The translations under genes were made by a program, and so were the position numbers. DNA of 64,000 nt from Procambarus clarkii. Lineage: Eukaryota > Arthropoda > Malacostraca > Decapoda > Cambaridae. The stretch lies in the NCBI RefSeq assembly GCF_040958095.1, contig NC_091188.1:2812681-2876680 (forward strand), read 5' to 3'. Of the stretch, positions 31,803 through 42,903 are shown in pieces (position 1 is the stretch's first letter; each line of letters starts with the position of its first letter). The notes beneath the pieces are model-generated. The model had not been told where the DNA came from. It did not search any database and was given only the letters and a program-made list of their open reading frames with translations.

Positions 31803-34800
31803 ATGTTTCGTCTCCAAACTTTCCGTGCAAATCCAGCAGGTGAAATAGGGACTTTGAGTCGTGCCAAGAGGACTGAACTACAAACTCTTGCACATGAGTA
31901 TCAACTAGAAGTTCCCTACCAAGCCAACAAAAATGACCTACACAACCTGTTGCTGGATTACTATTTAGAGCAAGGTAAGATAGACTCTGAAACTCATGAA
32001 ACTTACTATATTGCAGATAAAACTGACTTGGCAACGATGAAACTTAAACTAGAGCTGGCCAAGATTGAACGTGAGCAGCAAAGGGAAGCCCTCGAACAAC
32101 AAGAACGAGCTGCTGCCATACGAAGAGAAGAACAAGAACGAGAAATCACCCTCAGAGAACGTGAAGCTGCTTTGAGAAGAGAAGAACACGAACGTGGACT
32201 CGCCCTCCAGGAACGTGAGGTTGCACTACTCCAGGAGCGGGAACGAGTACAGCTTGAAACACTCCAGGAGCGGGAACGAGTACAGCTTGAAACCAAACGA
32301 CGAGAGTTGGAGATGCAACGCGAACATGACAAGCAACAAGCAACTCTGGCTCTAGAGTGTCGTCAACGTGAAATCGCCCTGGAAACTTCACACTTCACTC
32401 AACGCCAGCAAGCTACTGCAAATCTTCCCGTCAGTTTTAATATATCACATGCAAGTAAGTTAATGCCATCCTTTGTAGAAGCAGAAGTTGATGTGTTCTT
32501 TACCACCTTTGAAACCCTTGCTAATCAACTCAGTTGGCCTGTCGACCAATGGGCCACACTTCTCAGAGTCCATCTTACAGGTAGAGCTGCAGTCACACTC
32601 AGTACTTTGGCGTCTGAGAATGACTACTACACTCTGAAACAAGCAGTGTTGGACGCCTACCTCCTCTCTACTGAGAGTTATAGAAGGAAATTCCGTGACC
32701 ACCTGAAGGCAAGTACCACTACCTTCCTCGAGTTTGCTAACACGAAACGGAGGTATTTCATGAAATGGCTGGAAGCAGCACATGTCTCTACTTTTACAGA
32801 ACTCGTGAACCTGATGCTTGTTGAAGAATTCTTGAGACGTGTGCCGCCTCCTGTCCGCCTCTACTTAGCAGATAAAGAAGAAACCGACTACCTGAAGTGT
32901 GCTAAGTCGGCTGACACTTACAGCCTCATCCACCGGCTGACACCTGAACCATCCTCCAGTAAGAAGTCGTGGTACAGTTACGAGAAGGTGAGCCCCGATC
33001 AAGCTGGTTCACAACTGTACTGCAAGTATTGTAGACTCTATGGACATACCATAGACAAGTGTGGTAAGTCTCAATACAAGGGAACCACTGACCAACAACG
33101 ACCCAAACCAACTCCTCCTAAGTCCGGTAAGCCTGTGATGAATGTTGGTGTTGATGTTAATGATCTTTCTCTTTTCAGTAACCACCTGTATACTGGAACT
33201 GTCTCTGCCAACGGTTCAAATCCGGAGGGACGTTTCAAATTGAAGATCTTGAGGGACACAGCGGCTCTACAATCGATCATCTTGAAGTCGGCTGTGCCCA
33301 ACATAGTCTACACCGGGGAAACGGTCTTCATCACTGACCTCACTGCTACTACTCCATACCCTCTCGCCAGAGTCCACCTGGATTGTCCCTACGTGAACGG
33401 GAAAGTCCAAGTCGCCGTCAGGGAAAAGCCTTTTCCCATGCCTGGAGTGCAACTTCTCCTAGGCAACGACTTGGCAGAAGACCTGCAACCGACCAACCTG
33501 ATCGTCATGGACAAACCCCAGGTGTGTAACTCTGTGCCAAGTAACCCTATTCTTGAGTATGTTCCAGCAGAGGTTCAAGAGAGTGAAGTTTCTCCTCCGG
33601 TTCTCGTGACCACCCGTGCACAAGCCGCACGTCCACAGCCAGCTGACTCTACTGCTACCGCTGTCCCTCAAGACCCTCAGAAACTACCCCCGCATCTGAC
33701 CAAGTTGGAGTTCCGTAAGTTGCAGAGGGAAGATCTTACTTTAACACCATTGTTTTTCCAGGCTGAGACTCAACCCGACAGTATTCCTGGGTTCTTCCTA
33801 GAGAACGACTTGCTCTACCGCAGATATAGACCCAGTAAACTGAAGGAGGAGGACGATTGGGCCAACACCGAACAACTTGTGATTCCCACCTGCCTGCGGC
33901 CCACTATTCTACACCTGGCCCACGGAGCATTCTCCCACTACGGCTTCAACAAGACTTACCATGGGATTCGTCAAGACTACTACTGGCCAGGTATGGTAAA
34001 CAACGTCAAACAGTACGTAAAACAGTGTCATACATGTCAGAGGGCAGGCAAACCGAACGTCTCCATTCCCAGAGCACCACTGATTCCCATACAGGTGCCT
34101 GCGGAACCTTTCCACAGACTCATAATAGACTGTGTTGGTCCTTTACCTCGGACCAGTTCAGGTAACGCCTACATCCTAACCATCCTGTGTCCTACCACCA
34201 GATTTCCCATAGCAGTTCCAGTGAAGAACATCACGGCTGCTACGGTTATCAAACATCTACTGAAGATCTTCACTCAATACGGATTTCCCAGGGAGATTCA
34301 AAGTGACTGTGGCACCAACTTCACCAGTGATCTCTTCAAAAGAACACTGGAGGAGTTCAACATCAAACAGGTATTGTCCAGCCCCTATCATCCTGCTTCA
34401 CAGGGTTCTCTTGAACGTAGTCATCAGACCATCAAAGCACTCTTGAAAAAGTTTTGTAGTGAAACCTCAAAGGATTGGGATAAGCAGATTGACCTAATAA
34501 TGTGTATTTTCAGAAGTCTCCCCAATGAGTCCCTAGGAGTATCTCCTTATGAGATGCTCTACGGCCGTAAGTGCCGTACTCCCCTTAAGGCTTTCAAAGA
34601 CTCTCTCAGAGATGCCACCTTCAGTGAGCATCAGAATGTGCCCCAGTTTCTTCAAAACCTTCAGCACATTCTAGAGAGAGTCCACCGCTTTGCCCATGAT
34701 AATCTATTGAAAGCCCAGGTGAGAATGAAGACTCATTACGACCAGACCAGCAAAGTAAGAAAATTCAAGCCGGGAGACTTCGTCCTTGCTTATTTCCCTA

Positions 34801-35768
34801 TCCCAGGTTCACCTTTACAGAACAGATTTTCAGGACCCTACTGCGTCAAAGAGTGCAGGAATAATAATAATTATGTGATAGAGACTCCAGATAGGCGGCG
34901 GAAGACCCAGCTGTGCCACGTCAACCTCCTGAAGCAATATAATGGTACTCCTCCCACTGTCTTGATTAATTGTTCTACCTTCACAGAACCCTACATCCAC
35001 AGTGAGACCATCCCGGCTTCTTCTCCCGAAAGCACTGACAAGGAGTCGGCGCTTTCTAATTCCAAAATCCTTAATGATCTTCCCAAATGCTTTCAGGATA
35101 ATACTCGTGCTCCTATGCCCTCTTCTAATTCCACTCTCACCTCGTCAGATAAGCCCTACATCCTCCATGTCGACGCCAATGGTACCGACGATGGTGGTGT
35201 CGTGATGCAGCAACGAGGCGAGAAGAATACACCTGTCAGCGACTACTGCTACAAGGAACGACGGAACAATTGGCAAGGAGCTACTCTTCCTCATCCTGAA
35301 GCTTCAGCACTTCACTCCACACCTGAAAAGTGCTCGGTCCACCATCAATACGGACCACACCACCCTACACCTCCTGCAGCACGCCCACTTCTCATCTCAA
35401 CGTCTTCTACTATGGGCTTGCTAACTGCAGAAATTCAACCTGGAGACACGCTATACCAAGAGTCTGACAACATCTTAGCCCATGATCTCTCCAGAGTTTA
35501 TGAAGTAGAAGCAACTCCATCTAATACTCCACCACATAACGACGTACTTCTTCCAGAACCGCAGGCTTCGGGGGAGAGTTGTGACGATAATCTCCTTCAA
35601 GAGATTGAGCCTGCTCTTCCCTCCAAAATTACGTCTTCACAATTATATAAAAAGACTATGGAAGAAATGTCCAACAACGACAACAACACCAGCAAGGCTT
35701 GCAAGGGTGAGCAGAAACGTATGCAGCCCGCCACCTGTTCGGACCCAAATCACCAAACTACCCGTTGA
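31803..35768 (+). CDS. gag-protease-integrase polyprotein lacking reverse transcriptase
   Basis: 1,321 codons from ATG in CACCATGT. The ORF is open 33 codons further up but without ATG. Residues 1-75: basic N-terminus. About 79-200: Glu/Arg coiled coil with a duplicated LQERERVQLET. 210-400: gag capsid-like, Trp-containing. 407-420: zinc knuckle CX2CX4HX4C. About 460-560: protease-like, RDTA with D485 and LLLGNDLA. 704-745: integrase zinc region (H707, H712, C742, C745). Catalytic core D776, D835, E871, an exact D,D(35)E. About 1,020-1,060: GPY/F-type module (FSGPYCVKE). About 1,118-1,235: RNase H-like remnant with YILHVDANG (D1124) and SDNILAHDLSR. No room or motif exists for reverse transcriptase. 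The RNase H-like tail lies after integrase, as in Gmr1-like gypsy elements, and its middle reads better in another frame, so it is damaged. The stop is 189 bp inside the 3' LTR. Confidence 0.9.
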   Translation: MFRLQTFRANPAGEIGTLSRAKRTELQTLAHEYQLEVPYQANKNDLHNLLLDYYLEQGKIDSETHETYYIADKTDLATMKLKLELAKIEREQQREALEQQERAAAIRREEQEREITLREREAALRREEHERGLALQEREVALLQERERVQLETLQERERVQLETKRRELEMQREHDKQQATLALECRQREIALETSHFTQRQQATANLPVSFNISHASKLMPSFVEAEVDVFFTTFETLANQLSWPVDQWATLLRVHLTGRAAVTLSTLASENDYYTLKQAVLDAYLLSTESYRRKFRDHLKASTTTFLEFANTKRRYFMKWLEAAHVSTFTELVNLMLVEEFLRRVPPPVRLYLADKEETDYLKCAKSADTYSLIHRLTPEPSSSKKSWYSYEKVSPDQAGSQLYCKYCRLYGHTIDKCGKSQYKGTTDQQRPKPTPPKSGKPVMNVGVDVNDLSLFSNHLYTGTVSANGSNPEGRFKLKILRDTAALQSIILKSAVPNIVYTGETVFITDLTATTPYPLARVHLDCPYVNGKVQVAVREKPFPMPGVQLLLGNDLAEDLQPTNLIVMDKPQVCNSVPSNPILEYVPAEVQESEVSPPVLVTTRAQAARPQPADSTATAVPQDPQKLPPHLTKLEFRKLQREDLTLTPLFFQAETQPDSIPGFFLENDLLYRRYRPSKLKEEDDWANTEQLVIPTCLRPTILHLAHGAFSHYGFNKTYHGIRQDYYWPGMVNNVKQYVKQCHTCQRAGKPNVSIPRAPLIPIQVPAEPFHRLIIDCVGPLPRTSSGNAYILTILCPTTRFPIAVPVKNITAATVIKHLLKIFTQYGFPREIQSDCGTNFTSDLFKRTLEEFNIKQVLSSPYHPASQGSLERSHQTIKALLKKFCSETSKDWDKQIDLIMCIFRSLPNESLGVSPYEMLYGRKCRTPLKAFKDSLRDATFSEHQNVPQFLQNLQHILERVHRFAHDNLLKAQVRMKTHYDQTSKVRKFKPGDFVLAYFPIPGSPLQNRFSGPYCVKECRNNNNYVIETPDRRRKTQLCHVNLLKQYNGTPPTVLINCSTFTEPYIHSETIPASSPESTDKESALSNSKILNDLPKCFQDNTRAPMPSSNSTLTSSDKPYILHVDANGTDDGGVVMQQRGEKNTPVSDYCYKERRNNWQGATLPHPEASALHSTPEKCSVHHQYGPHHPTPPAARPLLISTSSTMGLLTAEIQPGDTLYQESDNILAHDLSRVYEVEATPSNTPPHNDVLLPEPQASGESCDDNLLQEIEPALPSKITSSQLYKKTMEEMSNNDNNTSKACKGEQKRMQPATCSDPNHQTTR
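35570..35578 (+). promoter_or_regulatory. polypurine tract
   Basis: GGGGGAGAG ends one base before the 3' LTR, the expected place for the plus-strand primer of an LTR element. Confidence 0.8.
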
Positions 35769-36264
35769 TCGCTACGGCTCCGCTGATTGGTCGCCGGTCT
35801 GGCTGCACCTGCACTCGCCCCCCAATACTACCCGATGTCTGGGGTCGCCCCAACATCAGTCTTCAGAATGTTCCGTGCTTTCGTAGCCAGCACACCTCCC
35901 AGCTAGACTCTAGAGTGTACTGAGAGAGGTGGTGGCTTTAAGCCAATATTCCAGCACCTCCCACTTACTGTTGTATTGCACTTCTTGTTATTTTGCCTTA
36001 ACGTAACTTTTCATTTTGTCATTTAAGAATTCTTATTATTTTGATTCATTGATTTTATTATAAGAATTTGTTTGTGCATTATTTTCATGTTTTGATTTAT
36101 TTAACGTCATTAAAATTTCATTGTTAAAGTTTTACTTGTGTTTTGTGTGTCTTCTCCTTACCTTACCACAGACGAAGTTCCAGTTTTTCTATTTTTTTTA
36201 TAACTATGTGACGAGGCCATACCCCTAGCCTTAAACAGCCGAACACCAACGCGTTACCGTCACA
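35580..36264 (+). repeat. 3' LTR, 685 bp
   Basis: Same length and, by eye, same sequence as the 5' LTR. Followed directly by ATATATAT then GTGTGT. Confidence 0.95.
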
Positions 36265-36274
36265 ATATATATAT

Positions 36275-36728
36275 ATGTGTGTGTGTGTGTAGATGTGTAA
36301 ACACTTTGGGACAGTGTTTAAGCTGTCAATTAGCCACCATATAATGCACTGGCTTACGGAAATACAAACTTACAGTATATGGTATCTGAAACGATTAGAA
36401 TGCCACGCTGTCTGCCTAAAGCAACCTTAAGTATACTTCAAAACCTCCGAATACATTACACAGAGAATTCACAGCAGGGTGGAGAGGAAAACCCCCCCTT
36501 CGTCCGGCTCCAGAGATTTTATCATAATGGCCAAATTATTCAACTCTGGAAGGCAGCTCTAATCTCAGACTCTCAGGTGTTACGAATGTATTGACATAAA
36601 AACAGGAAAAGTCAACCTTGCAGTGATCACATTTGGAGCGACAATAACTGACGTCTTCAATTCCACCATTGGCACCTGGATTTACTCTGCGCGAGAAGTA
36701 ACTGCTCGATCCTGCAGGCACAAATAGT
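36275..36728. other. no gene seen
   Basis: Sequence after the microsatellite split by the retrotransposon. No supported ORF. Confidence 0.45.
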
Positions 36729-36729
36729 C

Positions 36730-36785
<56 letters not shown>
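36729..36785. repeat. (AC)n microsatellite
   Basis: Pure AC, directly upstream of a LINE 3' fragment. Confidence 0.95.
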
Positions 36786-36787
<2 letters not shown>

Positions 36788-36951
36788 AAGCGATGTGGTG
36801 GAGGCTGACTCCATACACAGTTTCAAGTGTAGATATGATAGAGCCCAATAGGCTCAGGAACCTGTACACCTGTTGATTGACGGTTGAAAGGCGGGACCAA
36901 AGAGCCAGAGCTCAACCCCCGCAAGCACAACTAGGTGAGTACAACTAGGTG
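36786..36951 (+). mobile_element. LINE 3' end, copy 2
   Basis: GAAGCGATGTGGTGGAGGCT, ACACAGTTTCAAGTGTAGAT, AGGCGGGACCAAAGAGCCAG and CAACCCCCGCAAGCACAACT, ending AGGTGAGTAC twice and then (AC)n. The coding part reads SDVVEADSIHSFKCRYDRAQ and then stop, the same as at 53,820. Confidence 0.85.
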
Positions 36952-36954
36952 AGT

Positions 36955-37026
<72 letters not shown>
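36952..37026. repeat. (AC)n microsatellite grown from a LINE tail
   Basis: AC dinucleotides follow GGTGAGTAC without a break, with one ACAT interruption. Confidence 0.9.
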
Positions 37027-37029
<3 letters not shown>

Positions 37030-37100
37030 ACAGTTGAGAGGCGGGACCAAAGAGCCAAAGCTCAACCCCCGCAAGCACAAATAGGTGAGTACACACTCAC
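37027..37100 (+). mobile_element. LINE 3' end, copy 3 (UTR only)
   Basis: TTGACAGTTGAGAGGCGGGA to CAAATAGGTGAGTACACAC. Truncated to the 3' UTR. Confidence 0.85.
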
Positions 37101-37190
37101 ACCGGATGCGTCTGTTCACCTAACAGTAAATATGTACCTATGAATAGGACAGCTGCTATGGGCTGCTTCCTGGGGATGTGTGTATGTATG
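37101..37190 (+). mobile_element. SINE-3 fragment
   Basis: GTTCACCTAACAGTAAATAT and GGGCTGCTTCCTGGGG match the body of SINE-3. The tRNA head is missing, and it is fused to the LINE tail. Confidence 0.75.
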
Positions 37191-38642
37191 AGAGAGAAAA
37201 ATATGTATTAGACATGATAGTGCAAAAACATCTCGGGTGTCAGCACATTAGACAACCAGTGCTTCGAAAGGCAGGGGTCCAAGAGCTAACATCTCGATCC
37301 TGCAGGCACAAATACTAAAAACACACAAGTTCAGAGATATGGCACCAGACTGAAGATTAGAACAAGTGTCATTATAATTCTTTTTGATCATCTTGATTGG
37401 TTAAAATTACAATTATTGATCAATGTCTCAGCTTGTATGGATGCGAACTAAGAGTCATACAAAATGCTGACCTTGATAAGGTTAAATGGGACATGAGGAA
37501 ATATTCAATCATCTTTTCCTAGCCTCGTGTCCACATCTGCACTTCAGGAAATAATTCACAAGAGAACGATATCCGGCTCCCTGAATGAAATCATCCATCC
37601 AGAAAACATTATTAAGGAATTACTTTCACAGAGAGATGGCTTGTTAACAAGTTGTTTAGATCCTGTTGAGATCAGTTTCCTGTTACACGAGTTGTGTCAT
37701 CAATTTTGATTCTGACAGTTTCTCCCTGAATTTGTTAATGTGAAATGTTGAGGTCTTGTTCAATTGGTATATTTTAGTTATCACTGAAATTTGGTGCAAC
37801 CTGTTGATTTTCTGCAATTTTTTGCTATGTTTCAAGTCTTCTATAATGTTTCTCTTTAGTATTTGTAAATTGTAAACGGAGAATTATTTTCAATTTACAC
37901 CACTCAGTATCATGTTAAACGGGGACTTTTAACTTTCTCAGCAGGTTTGAGAAAACGTGCCCAGACGTTTCGACCTGCCTGAGAATGAAATTCAGGACGA
38001 GCCGGATGTAACATCAATGCCCTCACTGCTGCACTACACGTCACTGTTCTGTCGGCAGCAGTGACCTTCTTCAGGTAACCTTACTACACTATTGCCCTGA
38101 CTCTGTCCTTCAATACTGTCTCTTTTTTTCCCCTGTCTCTTCTACGGCATATACATTTTGTCTGACACCGCTGTGGCTTTGTTTCTCTTTTCCCCTGAGT
38201 AACTCTCACCCAGGGTACCTCAGTGTGGTGCATATACGCGCCTTCCTCTTGCACCGCCTCTCCTAAGACCACCTTCCTCTTCACCAGTTCCTGCTTTAAC
38301 AACCCACTTTGATAAACTTGTTACATGAAGTAAAGGCGAGAGGGAGAGAGAGAGAGTGAGTGAGAGACAGAGAGAGACACACAAAGGGAAAACCTGCAGG
38401 TCGGTCCTTGTCTATAATCCTTCTTTCCCTGTGAAGTTTGTTGGCAAAGTCGCCAGTCCTTAGGGAGGGCTTCACTTTACGTACTTATGAAACTGTATTT
38501 CAAGATATATTTAAAATATTTTTCGTTATGATTTTACTCCCGATTTTATTAAATTAAGATTATTGAATGAAGTCTATTCAATTAAGTTTAATCTTAAATG
38601 GATTGGACGTCATCTCTCGTCATTTTAATCCCCCCCCCCCAG
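37191..38642. other. no confirmed gene
   Basis: Mostly AT-rich. An open frame at 37,523-37,709 follows a CTTTTCCTAG acceptor-like site, and 37,930-38,080 has acceptor/donor-like signals, but neither links to anything. A short GA tract lies at about 38,340-38,385. Left uncalled. Confidence 0.35.
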
Positions 38643-38773
38643 GACAATTACCAACGCCTAGAACTGCTTACAATGGTACTTTTCTTGCCCGTGCGTGTTC
38701 CACCAATGCTGGAGTGTTCCACGAGGGCTCCAGTGTTCCACTGGGTCTTGCAGACAATAGTATGCTCCACTAA
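38643..38773 (+). CDS. possible terminal exon, unknown gene
   Basis: A run of ten or more C followed by AG forms an acceptor-like site. After two bases (phase 1) the frame reads QLPTPRTAYNGTFLARACST through to LGLADNSMLH and a stop, 43 codons. A second frame is also open. No upstream exon or poly(A) signal was identified, so this is speculative. Confidence 0.2.
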
Positions 38774-39484
38774 CATACGAACAGAAACCCGCAGTATATT
38801 TACCTTTTAAATCACAAAATAATTTACAAAATAGTATGGCTAAATAGAATTAAGAATGCAACGGATAACAAATATACAACAATAATTTTAGTATGTGCTC
38901 GAAAGAGTTATAATAAGTGATAACAACGAAAGATAGAATGTTTGCAGGAGTTATAAGAATTTGTCGATGATGAACTAGAATTGCTTAGAGAATTTTAATG
39001 CTGAGGAACGTTTGGTACTAAAAGTAATTTGCCTGAAGGGAATATAGCATTAGATTTCATTGACTGAATCTGAAAACTTTTCAAATGTCAAAACTTGTTT
39101 ATGCTGTACGATAAAAAATCCTCAAATTGGATTGAAAAATTAATTTTTTAATACAACAGAGAGCTTCTTTTTGGAGCCCGGAACGTAGATGCAGATTATT
39201 TCATTTAAACGGACAAGAAATGTGGGCATTAATGCGACGTTTAATTAACCTTATTAATGAGAACACCTGTAAGGATACTTCTTGAGATCTTCCTATTAAT
39301 AACACCTGTAACATCTCGACCGTATGTAACAACACCTGTAACCTATGTAATGTAATAGACAATAATATGATGTTTTACTCTTGTAAAATAAAGTAAAAAT
39401 ATAAAATTGCATAAATAAAAACTTTTAACTTTACGTGGTGCATAAAAATATTCTTTTATTTTTTAATGTTCAACGCAGAAGTGC
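38774..39484. other. AT-rich, no gene seen
   Basis: AT-rich intergenic sequence with loosely repeated AACACCTGTAAC phrases (39,260-39,350). Confidence 0.5.
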
Positions 39485-39680
39485 CCAACCACTTGGGCTG
39501 GACGGTAGAGCGACGGTCTCGCTTCATGCAGGTCGGCGTTTAATCCCCGACCGTCCAAGTGGTTGGGCACCATTCCTTCCTTCCTTCGATCCTATCCTAA
39601 ACCCTTTTCCTCACATTCTTTCCAAGTGCTATATAGTCGTAATGGTTAATGTTTTCTCCTGCTAATTACCTTACCTTACC
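39485..39680 (+). mobile_element. SINE-1, tRNA-derived
   Basis: CCACTTGGGCTGGACGGTAG, AGCGACGGTCTCGCTTCATG, GGCGTTTAATCCCCGACCG (B box with one change), GGTTGGGCACCATTCC and ATATAGTCGTAATGGT. The cleanest plus-strand copy. Confidence 0.9.
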
Positions 39681-39864
39681 CTTTTATAGCGTATTATATA
39701 ACTATTTATCAACTTGTTCATACTGTGTAATAAAAATAGATTAGTTTTCATATATAAATTAATATTAATATACACTAAAATTCATTGTACAGTTAGGCGT
39801 AGTTTAGGTTTGGTTAAGAGGTTCTGTTGGTGATTATTTGTATTTGTAGTACGTGGGTGAAGCA

Positions 39865-40200
39865 TTAACAGCGTGGTGGTTCGAACAAAATTCGTCAGTG
39901 AAGCACTTGTTCCGGATATGTTCGAACGTCAGCAGTTATGAGTCGTGTGTAAACCGCTTTTCATTCATAAACAGGGGGTTTGGCGGGTGTATGGAATCAC
40001 TTTCGGATCTTTGTTTGGAGGACGGGCTGTGTTAACAGTGTGGTGGTTCGAACAAAATTCGTCAGTGAAGCACTTGTTCCGGATATGTTCGAACGTCAGC
40101 AGTTGTGAGTCGTGTGTAAACCATTTTTCAGTCATGAACAGGAGGCTTGGCAGGTGGATGGAATGGACTTTAGGTGTTTCTTTGGAGAACGGGCTGGAAT
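39865..40200. repeat. 167-bp direct tandem duplication
   Basis: Two copies beginning TTAACAGCGTGGTGGTTCG and TTAACAGTGTGGTGGTTCG. The first 100 bp are nearly identical and the ends have diverged. No coding role evident. Confidence 0.85.
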
Positions 40201-40746
40201 ACGGCCTGTGCACAAAATACATTCAAGATTCAAGGTAGTAAGGAGAACGATAAACCACAACATACGACTTGTTTCAGATTTAATGATCCATAGCCACTTC
40301 ATGGATCGCTTTGTGGTTAGAAGTGTGTTGCAATTGCCTTTTTTTTACACAGGTGGATACAGGAGCAGACGACTTCAGACATCTGTTAGCAAACAGAGAG
40401 CGTTTCTCTAATCCCCTTAAGGCTCATGGTAATTCTTAAACTACTATTTTTTTACAAGGTACTAGAAATGATGACCTTACAGTGACTGGCTTAACGGGCT
40501 CCTACTGGAGCTAGAGTTGGGCTTTATAACAGGTGTTATAAATATGTTTCCCAAGTCCTATTAATCTGTTTGTAATAAATTTTACCTCACATTTTGTGCC
40601 GTTTACCTTGGCAAAGGCAGGGTTTAATTGTGCATTTTTCCAATGTTTTTATTATGTTCTTGGTGGTTTAATTATCCCAGCAGTCTTACTTGAAGAGATA
40701 ATATGACCTGATTAGATACAGCTTAAATTACCCACTACGGAAAAAA
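40201..40746. other. no gene seen
   Basis: AT-moderate sequence without supported features. Confidence 0.45.
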
Positions 40747-40974
40747 TTAATTATTGTAGATCAGACCACACACTAGAAGTTGAAGGGACGACGACGTTTC
40801 GGTCCGTCCTGGACCATTCTCAAGTCGATTGTGAATCGACTTGAGTCGACACAATCGACTTGAGAATGGTTCAGGACGGACCGAAACGTCTTCGTCCCTT
40901 CAACTTCTAGTGTGTGGTCTGGTCAACATACTTCAGCCACGTTATTGTGACTCATCGCCTGCTTAATTATTGTA
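40747..40974 (+). mobile_element. palindromic retroposon, 204 bp, with exact 12-bp target duplication
   Basis: TTAATTATTGTA at 40,747-40,758 and 40,963-40,974. The arms (CAGACCACACACTAGAAGTT ... and its complement) meet at GATTGTGAATCGACTTGAGTC. The right end is the complete family 3' end, GACTCATCGCCTGC. The best-preserved copy. Confidence 0.95.
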
Positions 40975-41832
40975 TTTTTTTCTTAACTCCTCGTGCAATG
41001 AAGGCGTGAATCAATCACGCCTGATTGCAATCACAATCAATCTCAATCAATGGCGTGAGTGCTTGTATTGACTCTGATCACCAGTTGAAGTTAGCGTGAG
41101 TGGCTGTGCTCTACAAACCACCTCTCACAATCCTCCCACGCATAAGTCTTGCCATAAAAGTGAGCTAACAAATGCGTAAATTATACACCTTCGCAGCGCT
41201 CTAATCAAAACCTTCTAGTATCATTCCAACTCCCAATAATTTGTGGATAACGAGGTGAGACATGGAAGCTGCACCAGCCTGCTTCCGGGGGCGTTGCCTC
41301 GCGGATAACCGCTCCTCCCTGACATTAAATAAAATATATGGCTGTTGGCCAGTTACATAAATCTCTTCTTAGCTCCAATGTATTTTTGGAGGATGAAACG
41401 AAAACTGATATCCTGCTGGATATCAGTTGATTGTATCCCCACACAAGTTGATGTATCCACCACTGGGTAATGTATCTACTACTGGTAAATGAATCGCCTG
41501 CTTTTACTCTCTGATTGTGATAGGAAAGTTAATAAAGATAGTGAGGCAATATACGAAAGCTGGATTAAGTTAGAGCTGAACCACCTTTACTAACTTTGTT
41601 ATTGTTCCATGGCTGGTTTTGTGGCCCCAAGCCTCTAACCCGTATCCCGTCAGACGGTCACTAAGAGTTAATATACCTGGCTTCATTGCGCAATATTTAC
41701 TGTTAATAGCCCCTCTGCTTCTATTGTTGACTTTTATGTTTCTTTAAGATTATCACTAGAGTCCTGAGTCTACTATTTTGGTGAGGCTGTCAGTTGTTAA
41801 CACCCGAGAAAATAACATACACACAGAAATCA
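40975..41832. other. no gene seen
   Basis: Mixed sequence, including a TCAATCA-rich degenerate repeat at 41,005-41,055. No supported ORF. Confidence 0.45.
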
Positions 41833-41915
41833 CAATTGCGTGATGCTTCAGTCGATTTAGGCAGCGTCTGGGATGCTCCCGGACGCAGGTTCGAATCCTC
41901 GTCACGGCCCTTGTG
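41833..41915 (+). mobile_element. SINE-4, tRNA-derived head
   Basis: CAATTGCGTGATGCTTCAGT, AGGCAGCGTCTGGGATGCTC and GCAGGTTCGAATCCTCGTCA. A perfect B box (GGTTCGAATCC) and an arm that pairs with CGTCTGGGATGC/CCGGACG make it tRNA-like, but there is no complete cloverleaf. Likely a SINE head. Confidence 0.6.
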
Positions 41916-42084
41916 GATTTGTTCATTTAAAATAGCATACTTTGGGGTACTATTGTGATTTTTACATGTAATAGGCATTATTTAATATGGATTTATCCAG
42001 GGTTCTGTTAGGAGGACGAGTTGGGTTGCCATGAGAAACACAGGTGAGATAATTAGTAAAAGATGGATATAAATATTTCCTCGG

Positions 42085-42530
42085 CGTCAGTCCTCAGTGT
42101 GTTATCGTGAACGACACGTTTTCAGACGTTGTCAGTTAATACTGGCGTTCCTCAGGGTAGTTTACCTGGCCCACTCCTTTTCTGTATTTGCAGAAATTAT
42201 AAAAAAAAATGCCACACTACACCTTAACCCAATACTCTTTGCTGATGACACAAGCACTATTTTCTCAAATGCTGAAACATTTAATATAACTTTCACAGTA
42301 AATACTAAACTAAAACAAACAAAAAAACATGTATGCCAGAACACAAACAAACTCACACAACACAAAAAAAACGAATAACAATCCGAAATAAATCAACGAA
42401 TCAAACTGAACTAGTAATAAATAACACCCAAACTGAGAACAGAGTTGCAGGGAACTTCCTTAAGAAAGTTCACGTTGACAATAAATTTAATTTCAATTGC
42501 CTTATACAATATACACAAATATAAAAGCAT
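42085..42530 (+). pseudogene. LINE reverse transcriptase fragment
   Basis: Frames read VNTGVPQGSLPGPLLFCIC, then LFADDTSTIFSNAETFNITF, then RVAGNFLKKVHVDNKFNFN. These match the PQGSxLGPLLF, FADD and FLGVxVDxKLxF motifs of non-LTR reverse transcriptases, with frameshifts and poly-A insertions. Non-functional. Confidence 0.8.
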
Positions 42531-42707
42531 CTAAAAGGCATGAATATTCTCTAAAGTCCGGTACTATGTAGCTATATGGATATATGTAGATATATGTGCT
42601 CTGCCTTGATTGCTGTTATTTACTCATATATCCATATATCTGACTTGTGGTATCTTCACCGGGGAAGCCTCAATGACCTCAGACATGTAATTACTCAAAA
42701 TAAATTC

Positions 42708-42775
42708 ACGGGCTCACCATAGCCCGTGCTACTTGGAACTTTTTGTTCCGGGTAGCGAATCTTTAACAACAACAA
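42708..42775 (+). mobile_element. short two-hairpin element with AAC tail, copy 3
   Basis: ACGGGCTCACCATAGCCCGT, GGAACTTTTTGTTCC, GGGTAGCGAATCTTTAAC and (AAC)n. A target duplication is not clear (AATT at most). Confidence 0.75.
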
Positions 42776-42903
42776 CAATTGGCCATTCGAACAACAAACA
42801 CCAATCACAGACAGCATTCAGCGCTCATATACTATAGTTTTACTAAAAATCTCTTTATTAATAAATCAATAAAAATAATAAATACATAAACATTAATAAA
42901 TGG

